Shown here: positions 1 through 10,871 of the stretch, in pieces
Position numbering within the stretch: the first letter of the stretch is position 1
How the letters are laid out: every line of letters starts with the position of its first letter
DNA from: Apus apus
Lineage: Eukaryota; Chordata; Aves; Apodiformes; Apodidae
Direction of reading: 5' to 3'
Length of the DNA: 64,000 nucleotides
Assembly: GCF_020740795.1 (NCBI RefSeq)
Contig: NC_067301.1
Span: 6,524,501-6,588,500, forward strand
Translations under genes and position numbers: made by a program
Notes under the pieces: model-generated
What the model was told of the DNA's origin: nothing
What the model saw: only the letters and a program-made list of their open reading frames with translations
The model's database searches: none

Positions 1-660
1 GAGATGTTGACTAAGGACAAGCCCAGACATCCTTAGCAGAGAACCAGGGGAGGAGGGATGGGACAAGCTTTCCCAGCATTTGTTCAGCACTCATCTATCC
101 CCTCTCATCCCAGGAGCCAACAGGGATGTGCATCAATGCCAGGAGACAGTGGGCAAGGGCTGGAGCATGAAATCCTGGCTTTGGAACCCAATACCTGTCC
201 CTGCTCCTCACACCAGCTCTGTGCAAGCATCTGTCACAGGAACTACACAACCCCTGGGGCTGCAATTAAAACACCTCAGAATTCTCATGGCAAGTGGCCT
301 TGCAGCCTGATTTCAGCTGACATCTCAGGAAATCCTTCCAGGCCATCTGAACCATCCCAGCTTCTTGTTTCATTGATGGAAGAGACTTCAGAATTCAAGC
401 AAACACTGTCACATTGGGCAGGATGTTTGTCTGGTGGGCATCAGCATGGGCATCAGCCCCAGGCCAGCTCCACAGCTGCAAAAGCAGTTTGTGTGGTTAT
501 TGGGACATCATGAAGCCACCAGTGATTGCAGAAGAGCAGATGCTCTGAACTGTCCTGACCTCCCAAGGAGTGCAGGTGCAGACTGGGATGCTGGTGGCTG
601 GCAGCAGAGGTGAGGGCCTTACCTGCCAGAGCTGCTCCCACCACCCACCTTTCATCTAAT
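1..660. other. Intergenic sequence, no gene recognised
   Basis: Moderately GC-rich, apparently single-copy sequence. A 151-codon open frame (58-513) has no recognisable domain and no splice or codon pattern of a gene. In mammals EPHA8 lies upstream of C1QA; I see no EPHA8 coding exon here, though a distal 3' UTR could not be recognised by eye. Confidence 0.5.
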
Positions 661-1375
661 CAGAGAAGTGTTCTGGTTGGAAAAGACTAAGATCCACAAC
701 TGATCCCAACTGTTACCCCAGCCCTGCCAAGGCCACCACTAAATCTTGCCCCTCAGCACCACATCTACACAGCTTTGAAACACCTCCAGGGATGGTGATT
801 CAACCACCTCCCTGGGCAGCCTGGGCCAGTGTTTAATGACCCTCTCAGTGGAGAAATTTATTCTAATATCCAATCTCAACCTCCCCTGGGCAACTTGAGG
901 CTGGTTCCTCTTGTTCTTTTCCTTGTCCTGGGGAGCAGAGCCCGACCCCCCTGGCTCCAACCTCCTCTCAGGCAGCTGCAGAGCCAGCAGGTCTCCCCTC
1001 ACCTCCTTGTCTCCAGGCTGGACACCCCCAGCTCCCTCAGCTGCTCCTGCTCAGACTTGTGCTCCAGCCCCTTCCCCAGCTCCCTTGCCCTTCCCTGCAC
1101 ACGCTCCAGCCCCTCCATGTCCTTCTTGTCCTGAGGGGCCCAGACCTGACCCCAGGATTTGAGGTGTCCCCTCCCCAGTGCCCAGCACAGGGGGATGGTC
1201 CCTGCCCTGCTCCTGCTGCCCACCCCAGTGCTGACACAAGCCAGGATGCTGGTGGCCTCCCAGGCCACACACTGGCTCACGTTCAGCCACTGTTGACCAA
1301 CACCTCTGGGTCCTTTTCTGCCTGGCACCTTCCAGCCAGTCTGCCCCAAGCCTGGAGCATTTTGTCACTCGGTGA
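661..1375 (-). mobile_element. CR1 LINE, 5'-truncated, 3' half of ORF2 and 3' UTR
   Basis: Read on the minus strand this is the CR1 ORF2 C-terminus, followed by the 3' UTR. The C-terminus shows degraded SDKMLQAWGRLAG-, GPLRTRRTWRGW- and SSLETRR-like stretches. The same text recurs at 24715-25232, 37385-38048 and 57340-57730 on the other strand. It is frame-broken and inactive. Confidence 0.85.
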
Positions 1376-2341
1376 CAGGTCAGTGCTCGTTACCTGATGT
1401 ATCCTCCTCTGGCAGCTCCTGGCTCTGCTCAGCACCCCAGGGGACCCCAGCAGGGAAGGCAGCAGAGGAGCATCCCTCCCCACAGCTGCTGCCAGGCAGC
1501 TCCTGTGTGCCTGAGGCACTGGGGCTGCAGGGAGGAGCCTTTGCAGGGGTCACCTCGTTTCCTTGAAGGGGTGCAAGGCTGGGGTGACACTCACCTGTCT
1601 TCTCTGGCACCACCGTTTGGGATGGCAGCAAGGAGTGGAGGAGTGCCCCGTGGCCCATCCTGAAAAGAGGAGGGCTGCTCAGGGCCAAATCCAGCTGGAG
1701 CAAGGCTGGTCCTGGGTCTGCAACAGCCCCAGGAGGCTGTGACACGGTGTGGATGCTCACCAGAGTGGCCAGGTTCCCCCAGACCCAGGGCTGTCCTCTT
1801 TGGGGCGGGTTTTGGTGCCCACTCGGGGCTCTGCAAAGCTCCAGCATCCTCTGGCTGCTCCAGCACCCACCAGCCTTCCCCTCTCCCTCGGGCTTGTCCC
1901 CGTTTCATGTCACAGGGGTGTCCCTTGCCCCTTCTCCATGCTGCTGGTGCCAACGGGCCACAGCTCAACCTGCATCCCCAGGGATGCTCCTGCCAGGCTT
2001 CACCACCCCTTGCCACCGCAGCCTGGTCCTGCCTGGGGACACTTCACTTCTCAGGGGTGACAAACCCCTCCTGCCCTTTTCCCCCCTGTGTTTGAGGAAG
2101 CATCTGGCTTTGGGGGGGCTCCCGAGGGGCCAGGGAGGAAGAGGAGCAGGGACAGCAGGCATGGCTGAGGCACCACTGCCATCTCGTGGCTCGTCCCCTG
2201 TGCCACAGCTCCCGGGGACACCCTGGTGTGGAGGGGAAATGTGGCACCCGGGGGGATTTTTTTGGGGGGTGTGCTGGCAGATGTGGGTCTGCAGAAGCCT
2301 CCTGGTTGGCAGGGGGCGAGATTCCTCCCCAGCTCCCCGCA
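1376..2341. other. Intergenic, nothing recognised
   Basis: GC-rich unique-looking sequence. Overlapping open frames on both strands (up to 207 codons at 1747-2370) are proline/glycine/serine-rich and typical of stop-poor GC-rich DNA. No domain or repeat is visible. Confidence 0.45.
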
Positions 2342-2736
2342 GCCAGCTTGGAGGAGCTGGGGATGTTTAGTGTGAGGAAGAGGAGGCTGAGGGGAGACCT
2401 CATCAGTCTCTACAACTGCCTGAAAGGTCATTGTGGAGAGGTTGGTGCTGGTCTCTTCTCACAGGTGACAGAACAAGAGGGAAGGGCTTCAAGCTGCACC
2501 AGGGCAGGGTCAGACTGGCCATGAGGAGAAGTTATTTCACAGAGTGGTCAGACCCTGGCACAGGCTGCCCAGGGAGGTGGTGGAGTCACCATCCCTGGGT
2601 GTGTTGAAGGGTGGTTTGGATGTGGTGTTGGTGGATGTGGTTGAGGGGAGAACTTGGTAGAGCAGGGATGATGGTTGGACTGGGTGATCCCAAGGGGCTT
2701 TTCCAGCCTGGATGGTTCTGAGATTCTATGATTCCT
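2342..2736 (+). mobile_element. CR1 LINE 3' fragment
   Basis: Carries the conserved CR1 ORF2 tail ([20 protein letters not shown]-like), the 3' UTR block ending ggttggactgggtgatc, and a terminal gattctatgattc tail. Only the last ~400 bp survive, as in most bird CR1 insertions. Confidence 0.9.
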
Positions 2737-3754
2737 CTGCCCAAGGCCCCACTGAAGATCAGGAGGAGGAGATGCTCAGGGGATGGAAGAGGAAGGCTTG
2801 GCTTGAGCGCAGCAACAAGTCAAGGGAGTGGGGCTAAATCCTGCTCAAGAAGCTCAAGATCCTGGATGAGCTGCTGCCTGGACCAACACCCATGCTCAGG
2901 AGATGCTGGAAACCTGCAACCAGCCCCCCTAATTCAGCATCTAAATGGGGCTGGGGGGACAGCCACAGGACACAGGAGCAGCAGGACACTGCCATCCATC
3001 AGTCCTGGATGGAATGATGGAGTGGCCTCAGTTTGGCTGTATGTTAAGAAAGGGCAGTAGGGCAGAAATACAATTACTGTCCAGAGCCACCCTTGTGTGG
3101 AAGGTAGGTCTTTTCAAGCTCACCTGTCATCTTCTCCTGACACGGTTACAGGTCTGGCTGATAGAGGAACTCTGCTGATAAAATAAAATTGGTTTTCTTC
3201 TGGGCATCTGATTCATTCTGGGGTGACATTTTGATTAAAGATGTGTATCATAGTGCATGAAGAGGGCATATATTCAAGGAATTAAAGACCAGCTCAGTGA
3301 CAGATCTCCAAAGGTGATGATTCGTGGAGATGCACTGATGAGTGAAGTTTTGTCTGGCCAGGGTCTCTGGGCTGATTTTTGCTTTCACACTGGTCGTTCC
3401 CTTTTTCAGCTGTTTGGGAAATGATGAAAAACCTTCCTTGGGATGGGCTAGAGGCAGCAGGCAGGGGGAGGGCAGGGTGTGCCAGATGCCTTTGGCCTCA
3501 GGACCACTGTGATGCCAGTCCTGCACACCAGCCTCTCTCCTGGAACATCCTCCCCTCAGCTCCAGCTGTGGCTGCTTTTGCTTTGGGGACCCTGACACCT
3601 CTTTCTCAGCTGTCCCAGGGCTCCCCAGAGGAATGTCCAGGTGGATACGGGTCAGAAAACCCTTCCTGGCCACCCACTTTATCCTCCACAGGGTGGCCTG
3701 GCTGATCCCTAGGGTCCCAGGGATGTTCACCTGTTGGGGCCATGGCATCATGTC
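2737..3754. other. Intergenic, nothing recognised
   Basis: Unique-looking sequence between two CR1 copies. A 167-codon minus-strand frame at 3248-3751 has no recognisable domain and runs up to the next CR1. I see no gene, RNA or repeat. Confidence 0.45.
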
Positions 3755-4878
3755 TTATCCCACATGACATCCTGGTTGCCCAACTGACAAGACATGGGTT
3801 TGACAGATGGACCACTGGGTGGATCAGGAATTGGCTGGGTGGCCACCCCCAGAGAGCTGTGGCCAGTATTTCAGTGTCCAGGTGGAGGCAAGTGACCAGT
3901 GGTGTCCCTCAGGGCTCAGTACTGGGACCAGTGCTGTTCAACATCTTTGTTGGAGACATGGACAGTGGGATTGAGTGTCTCTCCTCAGCAAGTTTGCTGA
4001 TGATCCCAGCTGTGTGGTGTGGCTGAGACCCAAGAGGGACAGGATCCATCCAGAGGGACCCTGACAGGCTGGAAAGATGGGCCATGAACCTCATGAAGTT
4101 CAATGAGGCCAAGTGCAGGGTCCTGCCCCTGGGTCAGCACAATCCCAGGCACAAATACAGGCTGGGGGGAGAAGGGCTGGAGAGCAGCCCTGAGGAAAAG
4201 GACTTGGGGGTGGGAGGAGATGAGAAGCTCGACATGAGCCACCAGTGAGTGCTGGAGCCCAGAGGCCAGTTGTGTCCTGGGCTGCATCTAAAGAAGTGTG
4301 GCCAGCAGGGCCAGGGAGGGGATTCTGCCCCTCTGCTCTGCTCTGGTGAGACCCCACCTGGAGTGTGTGTCCAGCTCTGGTGCCCTCAGCACAGGAGAGA
4401 CATGGATCTGTTGGAGAGAGTCCAGAGAAGGGCCACCAAGATGATCCCAGGACTGGAGCAGCTCTGCTCTGGAGACAGGCTGGGAGAGTTGGGGTGTTCA
4501 GCCTGGAGAAGAGAAGGCTCCAGGGAGACCTTAGAGCACCTTCCAGTGCCTGAAGGGGCTCCAGGAAAGCTGGGGAGGGGCTTGGGGCAAGGGCAGGGAG
4601 GGATGGGATGAGGGGGTTGGATGAAAACTGGAAGAGGGGAGATTTAGGTTGGACATCAAGAAGAAATTCTTGGCTGTGAGGCTGGTGAGACCCTGGCCCA
4701 GGTTGCCCAGGGAAGCTGTGGCTGCCCCATCCCTGGCAGTGTTGAAGGGCAGGTTGGATGGGGCTTGGAGCAGCCTGGGCTGGTGGGAGGTGTCCCTGCC
4801 CGTGCAGGGGGTTGGATCTAGATGATCTTCAAGGCCCTTTGCAACCTTCACCATTCTATGATTCTGTGATTCTGTCTC
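3755..4878 (+). mobile_element. CR1 LINE, about 1.1 kb, with reverse transcriptase end
   Basis: A longer CR1 copy. It retains part of the reverse transcriptase: [17 protein letters not shown] at about 3898-3948. The FADD region just after is destroyed by frameshift. The C-terminal CSAWRREGSRET-like block, the 3' UTR (ggttggatctagatgatc) and the attctatgattctgtgattctg tail follow. Several frameshifts make it non-functional. It belongs to the same subfamily as 20795-21478, 43512-43965 and 49735-50224. Confidence 0.92.
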
Positions 4879-5597
4879 TGGGTTCCTGGCTGCAGTGGGA
4901 CTTGGGTACTGTTGGCATTTTTGGGTTCTTCTTGGAGGAGCTGAACTCACACCCCTGGACACCTTTCCTGGGCTTGGTGGTGTGAGACATTGGCTTCTTC
5001 GTTGTGCAGGTCTCTGTGAGGCCACACACAGCTCCTGGGGTTGCTCAGAACTGGCTGGTGCAAGGTACAGCCACTCCAAGGGGACTGGGAGCAACCTAGA
5101 TGCCAGAGACCCCCATCTTCTCCCACTCTACTACAGAGACAAGGTCCCCAAGCCTCTGAAGTGAGGGCAGGAGGAAGGAGACGTCTGATGAAGGAGGCTG
5201 GAGGGCCTGCTGAGCCACACAGGCACTAAGGAGCCCTTTGCTGGAGCCCAGCTCCATCAGGGTGCAGCACCAAGGTGGGCACGGGGAGGGGACAGTCCCC
5301 AGCAGCAGCAATGACAGGGCTGGGTGCCAGTGACAGCCACGCTCTGCCCATCTCCCAGACCAGGAGCCATCCAGGGATGCTGAGCCCTGCTGAGCAGTCC
5401 CTGGGTGGCTGTGGCACACCAGCTGTCCCCTCCTGCAGTGACAGGCGTTGCCTCTGGGCACCCCCCACCTCTGTGTTGCTCTGTGCCCAGCTCCCACCAG
5501 CCCCTGCCGTGGGGACCGTGCTGCTGGGCCAGGCTGGGACCCTGTGGTCCTGCATTTCTGCTGACCAAGCTGTCCCCTGCCTGTGACCAGCACACAG
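4879..5597. other. C1QA upstream flank
   Basis: Unique sequence upstream of the proposed C1QA promoter. The open frames present (up to 199 codons, minus strand, 5096-5695) show no family signature and cross the promoter elements, so I do not call them. Confidence 0.45.
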
Positions 5598-5650
5598 TGG
5601 AAAGAGGAACAATGAGTTTCTCTCTCATGCAGAGAAAGTGAAACTTGTCC
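5598..5650 (+). promoter_or_regulatory. C1QA promoter sites: PU.1 and ISRE
   Basis: AAAGAGGAA (5601-5609) matches the PU.1 core. GAAAGTGAAACT (5634-5645) is a perfect interferon-stimulated response element (GAAANNGAAACT). A partial second ISRE half, AGTTTCTCTCTC, lies between them. Mammalian C1q genes are expressed in macrophages and microglia under PU.1/IRF control, and the sites lie about 150 bp before the proposed first-exon donor. Factor binding is inferred, not shown. Confidence 0.5.
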
Positions 5651-5679
5651 CTTTGACACTTCTGTTTCCCAACCAGGCA

Positions 5680-5796
5680 AACCCTGTGCACGCAAGCACA
5701 GCCCCCCCTGCTCCTCTTCCTCCCTGCTCCCAGGGAAGAGCTTCCAGCAAACAGAGCTGCTGTTCAGCTGGGTCTGCCTTCATCCCCAGCAAGGAG
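5680..5796 (+). other. Putative non-coding exon 1 of C1QA
   Basis: The 3' edge is set by a consensus donor, aaggag|GTAAGT at 5797. This would splice to the acceptor tgcttgcag at 6567-6575, just before the C1QA start codon, giving a 779-nt intron. The start is a guess: no TATA box is visible and transcription could begin anywhere after the ISRE. A short 5' UTR exon is the usual C1q gene design. Confidence 0.4.
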
Positions 5797-6584
5797 GTAA
5801 GTCCCCCCAGAAAGCTGGGGACATGTCCCCTCTCCCACTGCTCTCCAGTCCTTGCTCCCTATCCCCCTCCTTTCTTCACTTCCCCCTTCCACAAGGGTTT
5901 AAAGTAGGAAAGGGAGGAGAAGATGATGCAGGGAGTTGGGGGTGGTGTAGAGTAAAAAGGGTTGTAGGAATCTGTCTTTTCTCCATGTTGTGGGCATCAC
6001 TGGGCTCTACAGCTATCCCGGGCTGAGCCCCTCAGGTTCTGGGGTAGGTCTGTGTGTTCAGGACATCCCTCTTCTCTCCCAGCTCTGTTGTTGATCTGGA
6101 TCCCTTACCTGTTCATCCCTCCTCTGTCTCCTCTCTGCCTTCCTCCTCACTGGTGCTCTCTCTCCCATGGGACCATGGCTCTGTCCATCAGTGCTTGCTC
6201 CCCCAGCACTGGCAGAAGCATCCTCTGCACTCCTCTGATGTGCAACCACCCAACCCCAGGGCACAGGGTTTATGCCCTGCTCCATGTCCTGGGCTTTCCA
6301 GCCCCGCACTCCTGCCGTGGGCACGTCAGAAATTTTCAGCAACATCAATGATTTCAGATCACACAAGGGAACAGCCTCAGAATTCCTCCGTGAAGTAATT
6401 TTCCCATCAGCTGTGGTGGCTGGGCTACCTGCAGTGGGCAACAACACAAGGCTGGTGTGGTAGCTCTGTGCATGCAGCTGGTGGACAGCACTTGGTGTGT
6501 CTGTGTCCAGGGGGCATCCGTGTGTTTGCTGTGAGCTTTGTCTCCATCCCTGATGTCCCACCCCTGTGCTTGCAGGGACACAGG

Positions 6585-7449
6585 ATGGAACTCGGGCTTT
6601 GGCTGGTGACCAGCACCCTGGCAGCAGTGCTGGGCACGGCCCTGGCGCAGGGCAACACCTGTCGGGCACCAGATGGCAAGGATGGCCTCCCAGGAGTCCC
6701 TGGCCTTGATGGGAGGCCAGGGCAGAAGGGTGACAGGGGAGAACCAGGTAAGCAGGAGCTGGGGACTCCCAGTGCAGGGGGTCTGGAAGCCTCAAGCCTC
6801 TCGGCAAGAGCATCTCGGGCCGTGGCAGCAGCTCAGGAGATGCCAGATGGGCATGAACTGCCCCCTTAACCACCTCTCCCCAGGGAAGTCAGCACAGAGG
6901 ACAGGCATCCAGGGACTCAAAGGGGACGCAGGGGAGCCGGGGCCTCCAGGCATCCCTGGGAACCAGGGCTACCACGGCCTGTATGGCCCCCCTGGGGTCC
7001 CGGGGCTGGCAGGACCAAAGGGGGAGAAGGGCAAAGCCGGCAACATCCTGGAGCAGCCACGTCCTGCCTTCTCTGCCTCGAGGAAGTCCCCGCCACCCTT
7101 GGGCAAGACGGTGGTGTTTGACAACATCATCACCAACGAGGAGAGCTCCTACAGCCCCCGGAGCGGGGAGTTCACCTGCCGCGTCCCCGGCCTCTACTAC
7201 TTCTCCTACCAGGTGGTCTCCAGCGGGGACCTCTGCCTGAGCATCACCAAGAACCAGGAGCGTGTGGTCACCTTCTGCGACTCCAACAGCCGTGAGCTGC
7301 TGCAGGTGAACTCGGGCAGCAGCGTGATCAGCCTGGCCGAGGGTGACCGGGTGGCCCTGAGCACCGACCCCAGGGGCAGCTCCATCTACAGCGGCTCCGA
7401 CGCCGACAGCGTCTTCAGCGGCTTCATGCTCTTCCCGCAGACGGGCTGA
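6585..7449 (+). CDS. C1QA: Complement C1q subcomponent, A chain
   Basis: Coding exons 6585-6747 and 6884-7449 (phase-1 intron, GT at 6748, AG at 6882-6883) give 242 residues; human C1QA has 245. The order is a signal peptide (about residues 1-22, ending ALA-QG), the inter-chain Cys in NTCRAPDG, a Gly-X-Y collagen stem, then a C1q globular head from about residue 110. The A-chain signatures QPRPAFSA and SGSDADSVFSGF are present. As in human, the stem carries an inserted Thr in front of GIQGLKGD (QRTGIQG; human IRTGIQG). Here the preceding triplet is AQR, so one more Gly is lost at the bend. Two A chains pair with each other's B chains, and the heads bind IgG, IgM, CRP and other ligands to start the classical pathway. 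The start codon lies 10 nt after a splice acceptor. Next is C1QC, about 2.5 kb downstream on the same strand. Confidence 0.97.
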
Positions 7450-7900
7450 TGGACACCAGGCAGGGACCTGCTGAGCCCCACGGCCCCGTGCTGGGGGCAG
7501 CTGCCTGTGTTTCCCACCCCAACCCCCCTCCCCGGTTAGCCTGTGAGATGGTTTAGTGCCCCGGCAAATGGGGGTGGCCCCACATTGAGCCACCGTGGTC
7601 CTTTTCCTTCCCCCGGCGTGGCCGGGCTGGGGGTCACTGCTGAGACCCCTGAGAGCAGTTCCCTCTGTTCTGAGCCTGCCCACCCCGTTCTGGGGGCACC
7701 TGGTCCCTGCAGCCCTTTCTGCTCCTGGGCACTCAGACCCCACACCAGAGGGGACCAGTTGTCACTGTGTGTCACCAGCTGTGGGTCTTTATTCCTGAGT
7801 GAGAAACCCCTGCTCTGCTACACTAACCAAGCCTGGAGCCCCTCAGCTCTGCCCCGCAGCATCCCAGCCCACTGCACTATAAATAAAACCCTCCAAAACA
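7450..7900 (+). promoter_or_regulatory. C1QA 3' UTR and poly(A) signal
   Basis: A canonical AATAAA stands at 7882-7887, about 430 nt after the stop codon, followed by a T-rich stretch (ggtttttcttgcc) suited to 3' end formation. No other signal lies between. The cleavage site, around 7900, is inferred. Confidence 0.75.
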
Positions 7901-8670
7901 GCTGCTTGGTTTTTCTTGCCTATTTGTGTGTCTCACCCAAATCACTGGTGTCCTGGGCCCATTCCCAAGCTGCCCAGGGAGAGCAGAGCTCCCCGTTTGC
8001 CCTTGGCCAAGCACAGACCCCAGCTGCAAGAGCAGGAGGACAGGAGGGAACTGAGTGTGCAAGCAGAGCGGGCACTTCCAGGAGCAGGAAATCTCTGGGA
8101 CAAGCCTGTGTCCCCTTCCCCTGAGGAGCCCAAACCAGCTGTGCTGTAGAAGGATAAATTTAGGCAGCAGGTAGTGGACCTCACCAACACGGTCCTCTCT
8201 TGGTATCCCAGCTCTCCCAGGAAGGGGAAAGGTCCTCCAGCCTTTCCACAAGGAAGGACAAGGACGTTGGGGTGACTGATGGGATTGTGGAGTGGTGGTG
8301 GTGGGGTTGTGGGGCAAGACTCTTCTCTCTTCAGCTTGGGGTGAGACTAGTGGGAAGAAGGGAGGTCGGGCAGGTATCAGGCAGCCAGAAAGCATCAGGG
8401 AAGCCACGCAGATGCCATACCCTGGGACTGCTGCTCCACAGATGCTGAGCAGCCAGATGTCTCCATTCCTGGAGCAGTGTGGAGGAGCCCAGGTCACCTG
8501 TGAGGACCAACACCCCAACAAGAGCTGCTGGGGCACCAGTGCACTCAGCAGCCAGTGGGCTGGGTGCAGAGTGGCCAGCCATCCTGCAGGTCAGAAACCC
8601 TCAAGGAGAAATGTCCTTCAGTCCCCTTGCCTGGGGATAGAGCAACTCCCTTCAGAGCCAGGCGATGACC
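7901..8670. other. C1QA-C1QC intergenic sequence
   Basis: Unique-looking sequence between the C1QA poly(A) site and the CR1 fragments before C1QC. No gene or repeat is recognised. Open frames here lack any family signature. Confidence 0.5.
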
Positions 8671-8815
8671 TTGGAATTATGGAATTGTTCTGGTTGGAAA
8701 TGACCTTTAAGGTCATTGAGTCCAATCACTAACCCAGCACTGCCAAGGCCACTGCTAAACCACGTCCCTCAGCAGCTACACGGCTTTTAAACACCTGCAA
8801 GGATGGTGAGTCCAG
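8671..8815 (-). mobile_element. CR1 LINE 3'-end fragment
   Basis: About 145 bp of the CR1 3' UTR in minus orientation (ggaattgttctggttggaaatgacc through cacctgcaaggatgg). It lies just upstream of the proposed C1QC promoter. Confidence 0.8.
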
Positions 8816-8884
8816 CCCCTGCTGCTGCAGGAGCACAAGGGCAGGTCTGGCTGCCCAGCCAGGCTTGCTCCAGTGAAACAACCG

Positions 8885-9050
8885 GGCAGGAGGATGTGAA
8901 ACTGGGCTGGGGCCAGCTGGGGGTTCCTGGTCCCCAGGGGCCCCGTCCTAACTCTGCAGCTTCCTCCAAGAGCTGTCACAGAGTCACCCAGGCCGTGCTG
9001 TGCACACAGCAGCCAGAGGGCTCCAGGACCCCCTGCTCCCCCCACCAGAG
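8885..9050 (+). promoter_or_regulatory. Putative C1QC promoter and non-coding first exon
   Basis: GGATGTGAAA (8892-8901) is one base off the ETS-IRF composite element GGAANNGAAA and runs into GTGAAACT, the half-site also present at the C1QA ISRE. TTCCTC (8961-8966) is a PU.1 core on the minus strand. A consensus donor, accagag|GTAAGG at 9051, could splice to the acceptor at 9898 (intron 848 nt, containing a CR1). The transcription start is not defined and there is no TATA box. Confidence 0.35.
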
Positions 9051-9139
9051 GTAAGGGGTCCAGCAGGGCCCATCTCCTGGGGGTGGGCAGCTCGGGGACT
9101 GGGGGTCCAGCAGCATGGCACAGGGCTGGGCTGAGTGAG

Positions 9140-9405
9140 AGGAGGAGGAGGAAAATGAGAGAGCAAGCCTCAAGAGAAGCAGCTGAGAGAGCTGGAGGTG
9201 TCCAGCCTGGAGACAAGGAGGTTGAGGAGAGACCTTCTTGCTCTCTGCAGCTGCCTGAGAGGAGGTTGGAGCCAGGGGGGTCGAGCTCTGCTCCCCAGGA
9301 ACATGGGACAGAACAAGAGAATTCAGCCTCAAGTTGTGCCAGGGGAGGTTTGGGTTGGATATTGGGAACAATTTCTTCACTGAAAGGGTTGTCAGGCACT
9401 TGTCC
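9140..9405 (+). mobile_element. CR1 LINE fragment
   Basis: CR1 ORF2 C-terminus (SSLETRRLRRDLLALCSCLRG-like) followed by gaacaatttcttcactgaaagg. It lacks the extreme 3' end. It lies in the proposed first intron of C1QC, opposite in orientation to the fragment at 8671-8815. Confidence 0.85.
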
Positions 9406-9907
9406 TTGCTGGGAGAAGATCCAGTTCCCTGGACCAGGCACTGTCCTGGGAGACTCCCAGCTGATGGGGGTCTTGATCCTGATGGGCAGAGCCAGGAAAT
9501 TCAGGCTGCTCCTGGAGGAGGGGTGAGATCTGCCAGGTCCAGGGAGCCCCAGGTTCAGTGCAGCATGGTGCAACCATCTGCAGCAAGGTCTGCATCTTGC
9601 AGGGGCTTCAGGACACTGGAGCAGGAGAGCTTGGGGCTGGCCATGTGTGCAGCAAGACCTGACAGGTCCATCCCCCCTTGTGCCAGCAGCTCTGGGGGTG
9701 GGGAGGAGCCCAGGGTCCCTCTCCACACACCCACCTCCCCACTGCCAGGCAATTGGCATGAGGGGGACACTGAAAGCCCTACCACTGCAGCAGGTGCTCC
9801 TGGTACCATCAGCACAGCATCTCCTGTGCCCCATGGCCTGGAAGCCACCCTGCTGTGGCTCCTCATCCCTCCGCTTTCTTTCCCTTTCCATGCTCCAGGG
9901 CACCAAA

Positions 9908-10871
9908 ATGGAGCAGAGCTTCTGGGAACAGCTCCATCTGGTTCTTGCCCTCCTGCTGCTGAGTCTGGGGTCTGTTATGACTGAAGATGTCACTTACAGC
10001 TGCTATGGGACTCCAGGCCTGCCAGGCTGGCCAGGTCTGCCAGGCAAGGATGGCCGGGATGGGCTGAAGGGAGCCAAAGGAGAGCCAGGTGAGTGACCAA
10101 GGAGGGCAACCACATGAGCTGTTGAAGGGGGAGCAGTGAGTCCTCCATGCCTGGTCTGCAGGCCATTGGAGAGCATCCTCTGAGGACAGAGCAGAAGGAA
10201 AAGAGGCTGGAGAGGGGCAACAACCCTCTCCTGCCTGAGGGAAGAGGCTGGGGCAGCCTCTCCCCACATCCTGCCATTGTCACTGACTCCCTTTCTCTTC
10301 CCACTGCCCCCCAGGCATCCCAGCCACGCAGGGAATGCAAGGGCCCAAGGGCATGAAAGGGGAACCAGGTAGTCCTGGCTTGCCTGGCAAGACTGGCCCC
10401 GTTGGTCCCCCTGGACCCCCTGGAGACCCTGGAGCAACGGGCACGCCCGGGAAGCCGGGGATGCCAGGCATCTACAAGCAGAACCAGCAGTCAGCATTCT
10501 CAGTGACCAGGCAGACCAGCGTGTACCCCTTGAAGAACGTCCCCGTGGTGTTCAACCACGTCATCACCAACACCAACCAGGACTACAACACCACCACTGG
10601 CAAGTTCACCTGCAAGCTCCCCGGCCTCTACTACTTTGTCTTCCACGCCTCACAGACAGCCAACCTCTGTGTCATCCTGTACAAGAGCGGGAGCAAGGTG
10701 GCCAGCTTCTGTGACCACAAGACCAACAGCGTGCAGGTCAGCTCTGGTGGGACCCTCCTGCACCTGGCTGCTGGCAACCAGGTCTGGCTGGAGGTGAACG
10801 ACTACAACGGCATGGTGGGCATTGCCAACTCTGACAGCATCTTCTCAGGGTTCCTGCTCTTCCCAGACTAA
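9908..10871 (+). CDS. C1QC: Complement C1q subcomponent, C chain
   Basis: Coding exons 9908-10088 and 10315-10871 (phase-1 intron, GT at 10089, AG at 10313-10314) give 245 residues, the same as human C1QC. There is a hydrophobic signal peptide (about 1-28), the inter-chain Cys in YSCYG, a collagen stem and a C1q head ending [11 protein letters not shown]. The C-chain hallmark GIPA, where Ala replaces a Gly at the bend, is conserved (GIPATQG here, GIPAIPG in human). NTT in DYNTTTGKF is an N-glycosylation sequon that human C1QC lacks. Two C chains disulfide-pair with each other, and each joins an A-B pair in the triple helix. The start lies 9 nt after an acceptor (ctccag at 9893-9898), so a non-coding exon precedes it. 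It sits between C1QA and C1QB, the usual amniote order. Confidence 0.97.

Noticed and set aside
6058-6873. 271-codon minus-strand frame before and over C1QA exon 1
   Set aside because: Overlaps the true C1QA start and splice sites and has no domain.
6889-7743. 284-codon minus-strand frame over C1QA exon 2
   Set aside because: Shadow of the GC-rich C1QA coding exon; no family similarity.
8776-9993. 405-codon minus-strand frame upstream of C1QC
   Set aside because: Its centre is the reverse of a CR1 fragment (9140-9405), and it overlaps the C1QC start exon.
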